Shown: piece after piece, positions 45,559-56,421 of the stretch
How the letters are laid out: every line of letters begins with the position of its first letter
Position numbering within the stretch: the first letter of the stretch is position 1
Assembly: GCA_033398695.1 (NCBI GenBank)
Contig: CM065801.1
Coordinates: 51,904,358 to 51,968,357 of the forward strand
DNA: 64,000 nt
Direction of reading: 5' to 3'
DNA from: Orobanche coerulescens
Lineage: Eukaryota > Streptophyta > Magnoliopsida > Lamiales > Orobanchaceae
Notes under the pieces: model-generated
The model's database searches: none
What the model saw: the letters and a program-made list of their open reading frames with translations, nothing else
What the model was told of the DNA's origin: nothing
Made by a program: the position numbers and the translations under genes

Positions 45559-48054
45559 ATGGCTGGACAAACTTCTTCTCCTGCTCTCAAGAAAACCGCT
45601 AACATCATCGATGGACGGATCTTTTCAAGATTTGTTGTCATTGAACGTATTCTGTCTGAAACCAACGACGCAGAACCCATGGAGTACATCATTACGCGTC
45701 TTCGTCAACAAGGCCTCTATCGCTTTGGAAGTCAGACTGCTGATAAGTATGATGTTCATCAGGTTGAGGACTTTTACCTCAACGCAGCCGTACGCTTTTT
45801 ATCGCTGGCCCAAGGATGTCACGTTGCTGACATTACCGCTACAATCCAAGGAGTTGAGATCTGTGTTGATAGCGATCTGCTCCAGAATATCTACAGGCTA
45901 CCCGCTGATGGCCTGACGATGGATCAACTTGAGACATTTGGGTCTCAAGAACTTATAACTAAATTTTATGGATTGTTCACAGGATCAAAAGTTGTTGACA
46001 TGGTTCAAACCACCTGTCACAAAAAGAACTTATGTCTGCCTTATGTATATTTGCATGATTTCTGCTGCAAGATAATTGAGAATCGAACCGGTGCATTTGA
46101 AATGTGTACCAATCTGAGGTTCAGGATGATGGTGGCTATTCTGACCTGTGAAAAGGTCAACTGGTGCCAGATAATCCTGAAGCGCCTGCAAGAGGAGGTG
46201 TGCAAGCCTGCCACCCAGAAGAAATCTTTTGGTTTGATGTTAAACCATATCCTGACAAAATGTGGACTGTCGCAATCCGCTGATGCTAAGAAGAATAACT
46301 CCAGGATATACCTAGGAGGCGTCAAGCCTACTGCATATAATCAAACCACTATGGTCTGCAACCACCTAAAAACTGGAAGTATGCCAGTTTCCGCAAATCC
46401 TCGAGATGAGTCTTTGAAGTCCCAGGATGTGGAATCTTCAAATAAGAGAAAAAGATCTCACAGCAAGAAACCCATTGCTGGTGAGAAGCCAAAGAAGAGA
46501 CTTAGGAGGCTTTCTAAAGTCAAATTTGCCAAGCCCTCCGAAGAAGTTTCCCCCATGGCTCAACCCACTGGAGAACAACCCCAGGGCCCAACCCCTGTGG
46601 AAGAGGTGTCCACTACTGTATCGACAGTAGATCCTGAGCCTTTGGCGGCTAGGACGGATGATGAGACATCTGCCAACGAGAAAGACTCTAGCGAGTCGGC
46701 TGCCCGTTTGGAGCCAAAAGCTACTTCTCCTCTGCGGGATCCCACACCCGCACAGGATCCAACTTCCTTCGGGGCACCATCCCCTGTAAGGAATCCCAGT
46801 TCCATACAGGATCCCATACCTGTACAGGAATCCCTCGCTACAGCGTCTCTAGACGTTGTACGTAGTCCCTCCCCTGACACCATTATTCATAAGACCCTTC
46901 TCTCTGTTCAAATTGAACATGCTTACGAAAGATTTCTAACATGGAAAGGCTACAGGCTAGCTCCGTATGAAATATTGTACAACTGGAGCGATTGGAGCCA
47001 AGAAGAAAGATTCGTATCAGAAGTGACGGACTCAATGGAAATTGAAGCCCTGATCCGATGGGACAATCCCTTCCGCAAGGAGCTGATTGAAAGCCATCTT
47101 TTGCAGAAATATGACGCAAGAAGGAAAGGAAAGGACAAGTCAGAGGAATCTCCCGCAAATCCAAAAGACGATGACAATGACTCAGACGACGACGACGATG
47201 CTTTTCAAGCTGGTCTGAGGATGAGTCGTGAAGAGGCTCAAGCTAGAGACGCCTCACCACCAAAAGGTGACGAAGGGCCGTCGACTCAAAGCAATCCCCC
47301 TTCGCCACAGCAAGAGATAATTCTCGACGAGGAGGAATCAGTCCCTCAAGTCGAGGAAGTTGAAGTAGTTTTGGAACAGGCACCTAAGCCTGCTGCCACC
47401 GAAGAAGTTGTCACTAAGAAACAACAAGAGGATTCAGTCCCTCCTGTATCCATGTCTACTAAGGAAACTTCGCAACAGGAATCCACTCAACCCCTTGCCG
47501 CCGAACCAGAACAAGCTGCTCCCGCCCCTTCAACCGTGGAATCCGAGGACGGTATCGTACCTGAGGATGTCCAACTTACTTCACGCCCAACCGTGAACGT
47601 AAGGAGTTTGAACAGCTCTGAAGACTATGCTCAACCAGATTCTCCGATTTCTGCTGCTAGGAAAGAGCGCCTGCGTGCTCTTGGTCTTCAAACTGTATTC
47701 ATCCAGGATGCAGTGAATGCTCTGTCTTCTGTTGAGAAAGCATTGAATTGGATGCATACTTCTGCCGTGGAGGAGATGACCACTCTACAACATGAAGTAT
47801 CTCATGTTGTCGAGGCATTCGTTATTCTGCCAGAAGTGTTCAAACAAGCTCTGAAAATCATGGAAGACAAGCAGGAGCAACTCTTGAAGGAAGAAGCAAC
47901 CAAAACGCGAATAGCTGAAGCCAAGACCGCATGTGCCATGATTGAAAACAGCTCTCAATTGCGCGTCCACGACAAATGTATCCAGGACATGTCGCATACG
48001 CTTTCCGCCCTTGTAGAGAGAATGACTAACATCGAGACGAAAAACAAGCTCTGA
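45559..48054 (+). CDS. Third (env-position) ORF of Sirevirus B, first part
   Basis: 831 aa from ATG 45559 (context AAATGG); the open frame extends nine codons upstream from a TTG. Function unknown. Residues about 1-260: a folded-looking domain (QGLYRFGSQTADKYDVHQVE, ITATIQGVEICVDSDLL) that reminds me of the putative plant transposon protein domain. Then a basic nuclear-signal-like run (KRKRSHSKKP, KPKKRLRRLSK), Pro/Thr/Glu-rich repeats, a conserved block (PDTIIHKTLLSVQIEHAYERF ... YNWSDW, about 440-530), an Asp run, EESVP-type repeats, and a coiled-coil-like end. No signal peptide or membrane segment is seen, so an envelope role is doubtful. The true C-terminus is shifted off by the duplication at 47842-48241. 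Confidence 0.75.
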   Translation: MAGQTSSPALKKTANIIDGRIFSRFVVIERILSETNDAEPMEYIITRLRQQGLYRFGSQTADKYDVHQVEDFYLNAAVRFLSLAQGCHVADITATIQGVEICVDSDLLQNIYRLPADGLTMDQLETFGSQELITKFYGLFTGSKVVDMVQTTCHKKNLCLPYVYLHDFCCKIIENRTGAFEMCTNLRFRMMVAILTCEKVNWCQIILKRLQEEVCKPATQKKSFGLMLNHILTKCGLSQSADAKKNNSRIYLGGVKPTAYNQTTMVCNHLKTGSMPVSANPRDESLKSQDVESSNKRKRSHSKKPIAGEKPKKRLRRLSKVKFAKPSEEVSPMAQPTGEQPQGPTPVEEVSTTVSTVDPEPLAARTDDETSANEKDSSESAARLEPKATSPLRDPTPAQDPTSFGAPSPVRNPSSIQDPIPVQESLATASLDVVRSPSPDTIIHKTLLSVQIEHAYERFLTWKGYRLAPYEILYNWSDWSQEERFVSEVTDSMEIEALIRWDNPFRKELIESHLLQKYDARRKGKDKSEESPANPKDDDNDSDDDDDAFQAGLRMSREEAQARDASPPKGDEGPSTQSNPPSPQQEIILDEEESVPQVEEVEVVLEQAPKPAATEEVVTKKQQEDSVPPVSMSTKETSQQESTQPLAAEPEQAAPAPSTVESEDGIVPEDVQLTSRPTVNVRSLNSSEDYAQPDSPISAARKERLRALGLQTVFIQDAVNALSSVEKALNWMHTSAVEEMTTLQHEVSHVVEAFVILPEVFKQALKIMEDKQEQLLKEEATKTRIAEAKTACAMIENSSQLRVHDKCIQDMSHTLSALVERMTNIETKNKL

Positions 48055-48241
48055 AAATCATGGAAGACAAGCAGGAGCAACTCTTGAAGGAAGAAGCAAC
48101 CAAAATGCGAATAGCTGAAGCCAAGACCGCATGTGCCATGATTGAAAATAGCTCTCAATTGCGCGTCCACGACAAATGTATCCAGGACATGTCGCATACG
48201 CTTTCCGCCCTTGTAGAGAGAATGACTAACATCGAGACGAA
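47842..48241 (+). repeat. 200-bp tandem duplication in the third ORF
   Basis: 47842-48041 and 48042-48241 are the same 200-bp segment with two substitutions seen (ACGCG/ATGCG, AAAACAG/AAAATAG). As 200 is not a multiple of three, it shifts the frame and creates the stop at 48052-48054. Confidence 0.92.
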
Positions 48242-48800
48242 ACAGGATGCTGCATTAGAAATCCTAAAACGTCTTGATGAAGCCAAAAAGAGGGAAGAGG
48301 CAAGAGAAGCTGCTAGGAGAATTAGGATACAGCAAGAAAGGGAATTTGAGGCCGCTCAAGACAGCATCACTGCCGAGTTAAACAAGCTAGCCCCTCACTC
48401 CCAAAGTTTTAAGATTTCAGGCTCCCAACCTGAATTTCATGATCCAAATATTCCGTGGCAAAATCTAATCCAAAGACCTTCTGAGATTCGTCTGCCAACC
48501 AACCGCCATCCTACTGCCGATGAAGTGAAGCAATGGAGGAAGAACGAACTGATGAGATACTTTGTTAAACTCATCAGGGAATCCGCCATCTTCAAGAGCT
48601 ATAAAACATTAGCGGAGGCCGCAGAAAAATTTACGAAGATGCTAGAAGACGGAAAACTCCCTCTCCAGCTAGATATGAAGAGCAAACACAAAAGAGGAGA
48701 TCGGATCACCCACCCAGAAGACTGGATTCTTGCCTTTGATCGATCCTATGAAGGAAGAGCTATATACCAGGATCGAGGCAACGATTCCCTACAGAACTGA
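48060..48800 (+). pseudogene. Third ORF of Sirevirus B, displaced C-terminal part
   Basis: 246 codons that continue the third ORF in the frame lost by the duplication; the first ~60 repeat the end of the upstream part. A coiled-coil-like stretch (LKRLDEAKKREEAREAARRI) is followed by a conserved domain also found in element A (EVKQWRKNELMRYFVKLIRESAIF, PLQLDMKSKHKRGDRITHP, DWILAFDRSYEGRAIY). It ends LQN then TGA; element A reads LQNWWKGTEND and runs 13 codons longer, so this stop is probably premature. Confidence 0.75.
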
Positions 48801-49278
48801 TGGCGTGGTACTGAGAATGATCCAGGGAGAAAGCCATGGAGGCATGCGGACTACAGATAGGAGTTGAAAATCTTTTTATATTATTTTTGTTTTGTAATTT
48901 CTCTTCGAAACAGCAAACCATGTACTCAATTTACTTTGAATATCAATAAAAGTGGTTGTTTATCAATAAAAACTTGATTGAAAATAAAGCTGTACAAACT
49001 AGTCTACGAACAGTTCATGATTTCAGTTGTAAGCTTAGAAAACATTGTAAGATTGTGCCTGCGCGCCAATCATAAGCTTAAGTTATAAAAATCCTTAGCT
49101 GTATCGAACTCGCCTGTGAGCAGTTCATTAGATAGACTAAGTTGCTGAAAGACAGACCTTTTGACAAAAGACCGAGAAATCTGCCAGAAGCCATCAAGGA
49201 AGACTATTTCATGAAGAAGGTTTTGGCATCATCAAGAAGACTTGAAAGTTAGAAAGTGAAAGTCTTGGCAAATTGTCA
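48801..49278 (+). other. 3' untranslated region of Sirevirus B
   Basis: No ORF. It holds a block conserved with element A (56150-56310): ACGAACAGTTCAT, GTAAGATTGTGCCTGCGCGC, AATCATAAG, TGAGCAGTTCA. A polyadenylation-like AATAAA repeat lies at 48943-48972. Confidence 0.6.
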
Positions 49279-49291
49279 AAAAGGGGGAAAT
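49279..49291 (+). other. Polypurine tract of Sirevirus B
   Basis: AAAAGGGGGAAAT directly before the 3' LTR at 49292. The wording TCAAAAAGGGGGAAAT is shared with element A at 56406-56421. Confidence 0.85.
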
Positions 49292-50460
49292 TGTTAGGAA
49301 AACAAGAACCCTGTATCGAAACAGCCGGGATATTCAATCCTTGTATCGAATAGCATCCGTTAAGAGGTTTTGACATATATGCCAATCCGCATACAGTAAA
49401 GGAAACTGTATCGAAATATTGAGGCATCATCCTGTATCGAAGACCTGTCTCGAAACCAGCATATAGTGGAATCCTTCAGTACAACAAAGAAGTCTTATAA
49501 AGACCAAGTATGGAAACTGTATTGAAACACCAAAACAGTTATCGTCCATACAGCTCACAACAGGACAAAGAAGGAATCTTCAGAAGTCAAGTCCCGTTGA
49601 ATAAAGAAGTATTTAAATACTCAAGGATAAAGTATTTAAATACTGTCAGTCAACAGATCTTCAAATCCCGCTAAATCCGGATTGTGTTATAATCCCGTTG
49701 GAACGGAATCTCACTCAAACGGATACATCTCAACGGATATATATTTCAAAATCTATATATATCACATCAAGATACTGAAGATCAGTTACCCAAGCTATCG
49801 AAATTATCAAGCTATCAAAGTTATCATCAGAGCAAAACATATCTCCAAAGCTTACCGCAATTAAGATCAAAAGAGATATAAAGTGCTCATCATCTTGAAC
49901 AACACTTCATCAGCTGAAAGCTCTTAAAGTCAAAGTTGTTGTTCACCATCCGTTCTACACTTTGAACAAACCCAGATCAGTGTGTGGACTGAGTAATCTG
50001 TGCTTCTCCGGAACTGTTTGTGAAGGTTTTGCATTGAAGAAGACGAAGCTTCAGAACTGTGTGTGAAGAAGCAAGTCAAAGCATTAGCTCATAACCAATC
50101 TGTGTGAACGGTTCAAGCTAAGATCTTTATATCAATCTGTGTGAACGATATATTGATTGTGTGTTGTTATAATTACGTAGTTGTGTACGTAGTAATTATA
50201 ATAAACTTTTTACTCCTATGTGGAGGACCAGTGGACGTAGAGGGGTTTACCTCGAATCACTTTAATTACTGTGTTATTTACCTTCAGTTTTCACTGTTTT
50301 AATTACTGTGATTAATTAAGTATACACTATACATTTAGTTGCTGTATCCACAGGGACCTACTATATCTAAGACTTCCGCTACGCACTCAGATTTAAAATC
50401 AGTACAGTTTGTTGTTTAAACTATTTCCCAAACTGTATCCAGTATACTTAGTGGCCAACA
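49292..50460 (+). repeat. 3' LTR of Sirevirus B
   Basis: 1169 bp, closely similar to 37965-39136. Two perfect GTATTTAAATAC palindromes at 49609 and 49632. Only scattered substitutions and a few small indels separate the pair, so insertion is fairly recent. Confidence 0.93.
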
Positions 50461-51176
50461 TTTTCGGTGTTGGGTGACTTTCATTGTTGGTGATTCATCT
50501 GTAATCCTCTCGACAATTTTAAACTACCATGTTCAACCTAGCCTACCGTACTCCAAATGAATTTCAGAGTTGTTTTGTCAGACTCCGTGGATTATTGTGG
50601 TCTTTCCATATCTGAACTTAATCCTTGCAAATTTTGTTCGAAACTATTATTCTCATACGTGCAATTAACATTTCCAAATGTGTTAGGAACTTGAATGCGG
50701 TTGGTCGAGCTCGAAACGTGGTTTCAGGACGTCTGAGCCGTTTTGTGATTTTCCTTAACTCTCAGAGCTTTTATCTACAAACTCATATACTCCTCCACCT
50801 CGACTTCTCATGTTCACATATTTTATCGCCTCAACTCACGTACCAGATGCTTGCTTAGTCAGTTCATTGTATTTCAAGGATTCTCGCGTTCGCGCATTGC
50901 TCTGTCGTTCGGGTATTCACCCTTGCATGGGTGTAGTTTTCATTTATTAAATTGAGTTGTCATTCTTTTCTGTGTTCAAGTTTATTATTGTCATTGTAAT
51001 GTAAATGGCGTTAGTTTCTGAATTGGTTAATGACCTTGTCGGTCTGCTTTGTAATTAATTTGACCCCGGTCGGTCAATCATTGAGTAGTCTTTTGGAGTT
51101 TAGCCTGGTAGATCCTTGTGATAAGGGTCTACGGCATGTAATATTCCCAGTCGGATTTTGGAGGTGTTACACACAA

Positions 51177-53380
51177 AACCGCTGTATCATCAATAAACAT
51201 CACAACAAAACAGCATACGAGGTATGGAACAACAAAACTCCATTAGTTTCGTACTTTCACATATTTGGATGCAGGTGTTATGTTTTGAACAATGGGAAAG
51301 ATCAACTTAGAACCTTCGATGAGAAATCGGATGAAGGGATATTTGTAGGATATTACTATGTCAGCAAAGCTTACAAGATCTTTAATAAACGAAACTAACA
51401 ATTGAGGAATCAGTACATGTAGTGTTCCATAAACCTCACCATGATCCTATAGAAGTAGAAGATGTTACTCAGAATATCCAACAACTCACCATTAATGATC
51501 CTCTAACTCCTATAGAGCCTGTCGTTGACATAGAAATCAACCCCGCAGCTGTAAGAACAGAAGTAGATGAAGCTGATGTTGTACAAGCTGAAGCTGAATC
51601 TAGAGTAACTCAAGATATAGTACGGGACGCCGAATTAGAACCCGACAGAAGATGGTTGAGAGATCACCCACATGAGTTGATGATAGGAAACATCGATGCT
51701 GGAGTATCTGTCCGTAGGAGAATACAGAGTACACAAGGAAACGTACTATGTGCGCAAGAAGAACCCGAATCTGAGATATCTCCATTTCCTGTATGGAAGT
51801 CTCAAGCTGAACTTAAAAGACTTAATATGTGCACTATCGCTGTATTCTTAGCTCAATCCGAACCTATTTCTACCAAAGAAGCTCTAGACAATTCTCACTG
51901 GACCACATCTATGGAAGAAGAGCTTAATGGTTTCGAAAGAAACAACGTATGGTATCTAGTACCCAGACCTGGGCATCAAGCTGTAATAGAAACTAAATGG
52001 GTATTTAGAAACAAGAAGGATGAGAATGGACTTGTTATCAGAAACAAATCCCGTCTAGTCGCACAAGGCTACAGACAGGAAGAAGGCATAGACTACGATG
52101 AAACATTTGCCCCTGTTGCCAGACTAGAATCCATTAGGATATTTATAGCCTTTGCCGCCCATAAGAGCTTTATTGTATATCAAATGGACGTCAAAAGTGC
52201 ATTCCTGAATGGAGACCTTGCCGAAGAAGTCTACGTTAAACAACCACCAGGGTTTGTCAACACAAAAGGCGGAGACCTTGTATACAGGCTACGGAAAGCA
52301 CTGTATTGATTTAAGCAAGCACCTAGAGCATGGTATGACACCATGTTCCTGTACCTTACCAATAATGGATTCGAGAAAGGTGCTGTGGACAAGACCCTAT
52401 TTAAGATACAGAAAGGTGATGACCTCCTGATGGTTCAAATATACGTAAATGATGTTATATTTGGTTCAAATAACCTTGCTCTATGTCAAAGGTTCTCTCA
52501 TCTAATGCAGAGTAAATTTGTAATGAGTATGATGGGAGAACTTAGTTATTTCCTAGGATTGAAGGTAAAGCAGTTGCCTACAGGAATCTTCATCAACCAG
52601 GAAAAGTACAGCAAGGAGCTTCTCAACAAATTTGGGATGAACAACTCCAAATCATCATCAATCCCCATGAGCAATTCCATACAAATTAGTGTTGACGAAG
52701 CTGGAAAGCTGGTTGATCAATCACTATATAGGAAGCTTATTGGCTCACTCCTGTACCTAACAGCTAGCAGGCCTGATATCCAGTTTGTTGTAGGAGTGTG
52801 CGCTCGGTATCAAGTAGCACCTAAAGAATTACACTTCACAACAGCCAAACGAATCCTGAAATACGTCAAAAGAACAGTCAATGTAGGACTATGGTATCCT
52901 AAAGAAGGCGGATTTGGTTGGCTACAGCGACTCGGATTTCGGAGGTTGCAAGCTTAGATAGGAAGAGTACAAGCGGTACTTGTCACTTTCTTGGACCTAG
53001 ACTTATGTCTTGGTTCAGTAAGAAGCAATTGGCAAACTCGTTTTCCACAACTGAATCAGAATACTATGCTGCTGGTAGTTGCTGTATGCAGATCCTTTGG
53101 ATGCAACAACAGGTATCAGATTATGGAATCACCACCAAGGAAACACCGATCATGTGTGATAGCACGAGTGCAATTGCAATAACGCACAATCCTGTATTGC
53201 ACTCACGTACTAAGCACATTCATATGAAGCATCACTTCATTCGGAATCATGTTGAGAACAAGGATGTTCAGCTCGAGAAAGTTCATACAGATATCTAGTT
53301 AGCCAACATCTTTACCAAGCCTCTCAGCACAGCCAGATTCTTTATGCTTCGACAAGAATTGGGAATGCTATAATCCGATT
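51177..53380 (+). pseudogene. pol: Sirevirus A integrase C-terminus, RT and RNase H
   Basis: Resumes with NRCIINKHHNKTAYEVWNNK. Then [43 protein letters not shown] with TGA at the Gly-Leu site (52307), and IYVNDVIFGS where the second catalytic Asp region reads YVND (AAT at 52448-52450). RNase [41 protein letters not shown]. Frameshifts near 51400 and 52920, stop at 53296. Inactive. Confidence 0.88.
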
Positions 53381-53976
53381 TCCTGTAAGTTTTAATGCTT
53401 TTACTCAACAATTGCTGTAAGACCCAAGAATACAGTATCTACCGTTAATTATCTGTACACTCAGACAATCCGACAGCACTGTAGGAATAAAAAGACATGA
53501 AATCATCCTACAGCTGACGTGTGCAATAATTAAGGGGAAATACAGTATGACCCATGAATACAGTATTAATCCAAAAATTGCTATAAGAATTGAATCTCGT
53601 ATGTACCTTTCAAATGGGAACGCTGTATTTTCGCGAATACAACACATACTGAGGGAAATCAATCAATATTATACTAATATTTTATTCATTTTAAAACAGT
53701 TTTGAGTCCACGTCCCCTGTTTTAAAAGCAAACGTCTTTGTATTTAATGCTTTACACGACATCTGGACTATTTTATCTCAAACGCCATGATTTTTCAAAT
53801 TAATTAATAATTTCAAACCGCCATTTCGGGAAATAAGGGAAGTCGAAATGTCAGATGTGGGACCAATTATCATTTCAAAATCGGATGGATAAAATGTACT
53901 AGTTACGCTCGATTCATCCTGTTCGTTCATTTAAAAGACGGTTCCCATCCCGTAAATCTGACCGTTCACTGTTTGA
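53381..53976 (+). other. Inter-ORF region of Sirevirus A
   Basis: No gene. Decayed versions of the purine-rich blocks of element B (CAATTGCTGTAAGACCC at 53410; AAGGGGAAATACAGTATGAC at about 53533). Confidence 0.55.
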
Positions 53977-54008
53977 AAACCCTAATCTTCCCCACCCACT
54001 ATAAAAGG
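53977..54008 (+). promoter_or_regulatory. Putative internal promoter of the third ORF (A)
   Basis: AAACCCTA (53977-53984) and CTATAAAAGG (53999-54008), matching 45393-45423 in element B in order and spacing. Confidence 0.5.
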
Positions 54009-55942
54009 AGTGGCGCTTTTGAGATGTGCACCAACCTTCGATTCAGAAAAGGTCGCCCTCCCCCGACACTATAATCAACAAAACTCTGTTGTCAGTTCAA
54101 ATTGAACAGGCTTATGAACGCTTTATTCAGTGGAAATCCTACAGGGTCGCTCCGTATGACACTCTGTACAACTGGAGCCAGTGGAGAGAAGAAGAATTAT
54201 TTGTTCTAGAGGTAATAGATTCCCCGAACATTGAAGTCTTAATCCAATGGGACAACATCTTCTGCAAGAAGCTGATATCGAGCTATTTTATGGATAAAGC
54301 TGATACTCGATTGAAAGGAAAATCGATATCTGAAGACACTGTTCCTGTCAGTCCCAAAACAGACCACGACTTAGACGACGACGACGCCTTTCAGGCCGGT
54401 CTGAGAATGAGCCATGAGGAAACTCGACAACAGGAGTTTTTGCGGATGCAACAACAACAAGGAGAAGGGACCTCCAGCCAACATCAGTCCCCTCCTAGAC
54501 AGCAAGAAACTACCCATGAACAGGAGGAATCAGTCCCTCCTGTCACTGAAGATACAACAGTTTCTCAACAAGCACCCGAGCCTGTCGCCGCACAACAAGA
54601 CGATCAAGCCCGCACCATCCCACACGAGGAATTAGTCCCTCTTTCGGAGCATGCGGACGCTGAGAGACAGCAGGAGGAATCAGTCCCTCTTGTACCTTTG
54701 TCTACAGAAGCCCATCCAGAACAGGAGGAATCAATCCCCCTGTCACCGAGACCAATCAGGCCGAACAACCACCAGCTACAACAGAACCTGATGCCCCTGC
54801 ATCACCCATTGATGTGGAATCCGATGATAGTTTCCTACCCGAGAATGAACCACAACGACCGTGCAACCATGTGGTCGTCCGACAGCTCAATGGAGCTGAT
54901 GATGAAAAGCTAGCCAAGTCAGGCTCTCCAGGATCGGAAGCTAGGAAAGAGCAACTTCATGCTCTCGGCCGCCAAACCATTTCATACAGGATGCTGTGAA
55001 TGCTTTGCACAACGTTGAAAAAGAGATCAACTGGCTGCACGAGACTGCCATTGATGAAATGACGGGTGTAAAGAGAGAAATCTCCAAAGTAGAAGAAGCC
55101 TTCCCCATTTTTCCCAGCGTCTTAAGGCAAGCTCTCCATCAACTCCAACAACGCCAGGAGAAAATTCTCAAGGACGAACAAGCCAAGCTCCGCGTCTCTG
55201 AAGCCAAAACTATATCTACCTTACAGGAAACAGGCTCCCAGCTTAGAGGACATGATCGAAAGATAGATGATAAGTCGCTGGTGCTTTAATCCCTAGTTGA
55301 TAAGATGTCAAGCATGGAGACTAAATAGAATAATGCGATGAAGGTCCTGGAATGCCTTGATACGAAGGTCTCTTATCTTGATGAGGCCAAAAGGGGGAAG
55401 AGGCCAGAGAGGCTGGAAGACAATGGAGATTAGAGAAGGAAAAGGAGTTTGACGCTGCATTGGAAGACAGTGTCACTGCTGCAATTAATCGATTGTCAGC
55501 TCCTTCACATTCTGTTAGGATATAAGGTGCTCGCCCTGAATTCTATGATCCTAACTTTACTTGGAAGAACCTTGTGCAGAATCTTCTCATGATTAATCTC
55601 CCGGCCAACCGACAGCCTACAGCCGATGAGATAAAGGACTGGAGGAAAAACGAACTGATGAGATACTTCGTAGTTCTTATCAGGGAATCCACCATATTCA
55701 ACAAGTGTAAAACACTGAAAGAAGCTGCCGATGAATTTACAAGAATGCTGGACGCAGGAATGCTTCCCCTACAGCTCCAGATGAAATCCAAGCATAAGAA
55801 AGGCAAAGTGGTTACCCATCCTGACGATTGGATCCTTGCTTTCGACAAATCATATGAAGTTCAAGCAATATACTTGAATCGAAACAATGATGCCCTGCAA
55901 AATTGGTGGAAGGGAACCGAGAATGATCTAAGAAGGCCCTAG
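54009..55942 (+). pseudogene. Third ORF remnant of Sirevirus A, internally deleted
   Basis: A few bases after the TATA the sequence jumps to FEMCTNLRFR, and from there to RSPSPDTII. Relative to element B this removes the leader, the start codon, about 185 residues of the N-terminus and the basic/Pro-rich middle. The rest is recognisable: LLSVQIEQAYERFIQW, YNWSQW, an Asp run, EESVP-type repeats (four), a coiled-coil-like part and the C-terminal domain (EIKDWRKNELMRYFVVLIRE, DWILAFDKSYEVQAIY), ending at 55940-55942. Frameshifts near 54790, 54990 and 55290, plus a stop near 55327. Confidence 0.8.
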
Positions 55943-56407
55943 AGGCATGATCATCACAGGAGATCCCCTGTATGATTATTTTTTGTGTGCAAATTTTGGT
56001 ATTTTTTGCCCAAACCTGTATCCTTCCAATTATTATAAATAAAATGTCATCTTATCTTTGAAAGATTACAGCTCGTGATCTACGCTTACTGTCTTATTTG
56101 CTTGATTTAAGTTATTTGCTGCAAACTAACAAGTATAAAAACTTGTAAAGTACAAAGCTGTAAGAACTTGTCTACGAACAGTTCATAGGTTAAGTTGTAT
56201 TTAACACTAGACTACCCTGTAAGATTGTGCCTGTGCGCGAATCATAAGTTTAAGTTGTAATACACTTTCCTGATAGATGCTATCATTTTAGAACTTGCCT
56301 GCGAGCAGTTCACATTTTTTTTTTTAAATGCTGAAGGCCAGAACATTCGATAGAAAATCAAGAAGAAAGCCTCTCAAAGCAAAGATTTAAGAGGTTTTGG
56401 CATTATC
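55943..56407 (+). other. 3' untranslated region of Sirevirus A
   Basis: No ORF. It carries the AACAGTTCAT / TAAGATTGTGCCTGTGCGCG / AATCATAAG / GAGCAGTTCA block shared with element B. Confidence 0.6.
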
Positions 56408-56421
56408 AAAAAGGGGGAAAT
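56408..56421 (+). other. Polypurine tract of Sirevirus A
   Basis: AAAAAGGGGGAAAT next to the 3' LTR; same sequence as in element B. Confidence 0.85.

Larger units (their letters stand above)
37965..50460 (+). mobile_element. Sirevirus-type Copia element B, full length
   Basis: 12496 bp with LTRs 37965-39136 and 49292-50460, primer site 39139, gag, pol, a long third ORF and polypurine tract 49279-49291. The target duplication TTTTC (37960-37964 and 50461-50465) is perfect. It is the youngest layer of this nest: its RT/RNase H reads open, while gag and the front of pol have several stops. About 2.5 kb longer than a gag-pol Copia because of the third ORF. Confidence 0.95.
37157..51171 (+). mobile_element. 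Tekay-like solo LTR, split by Sirevirus B
   Basis: The parts 37157-37964 and 50461-51171 join to about 1.5 kb, TGTAATATCC to GGTGTTACA, the same termini as the Tekay element at 22438 but a different body. The target duplication CACAA (37152-37156 and 51172-51176) is perfect, and no internal region is present, so it is a solo LTR left by LTR-LTR recombination. It holds a 43-bp unit three times in tandem (37386-37514) and four palindrome-like variants of TAGCGCACGCTA (about 37512-37592). Confidence 0.9.

Noticed and set aside
45559..48054. Calling the third ORF a retroviral envelope protein
   Set aside because: Only its position suggests this; no signal peptide, membrane segment or cysteine pattern is visible.
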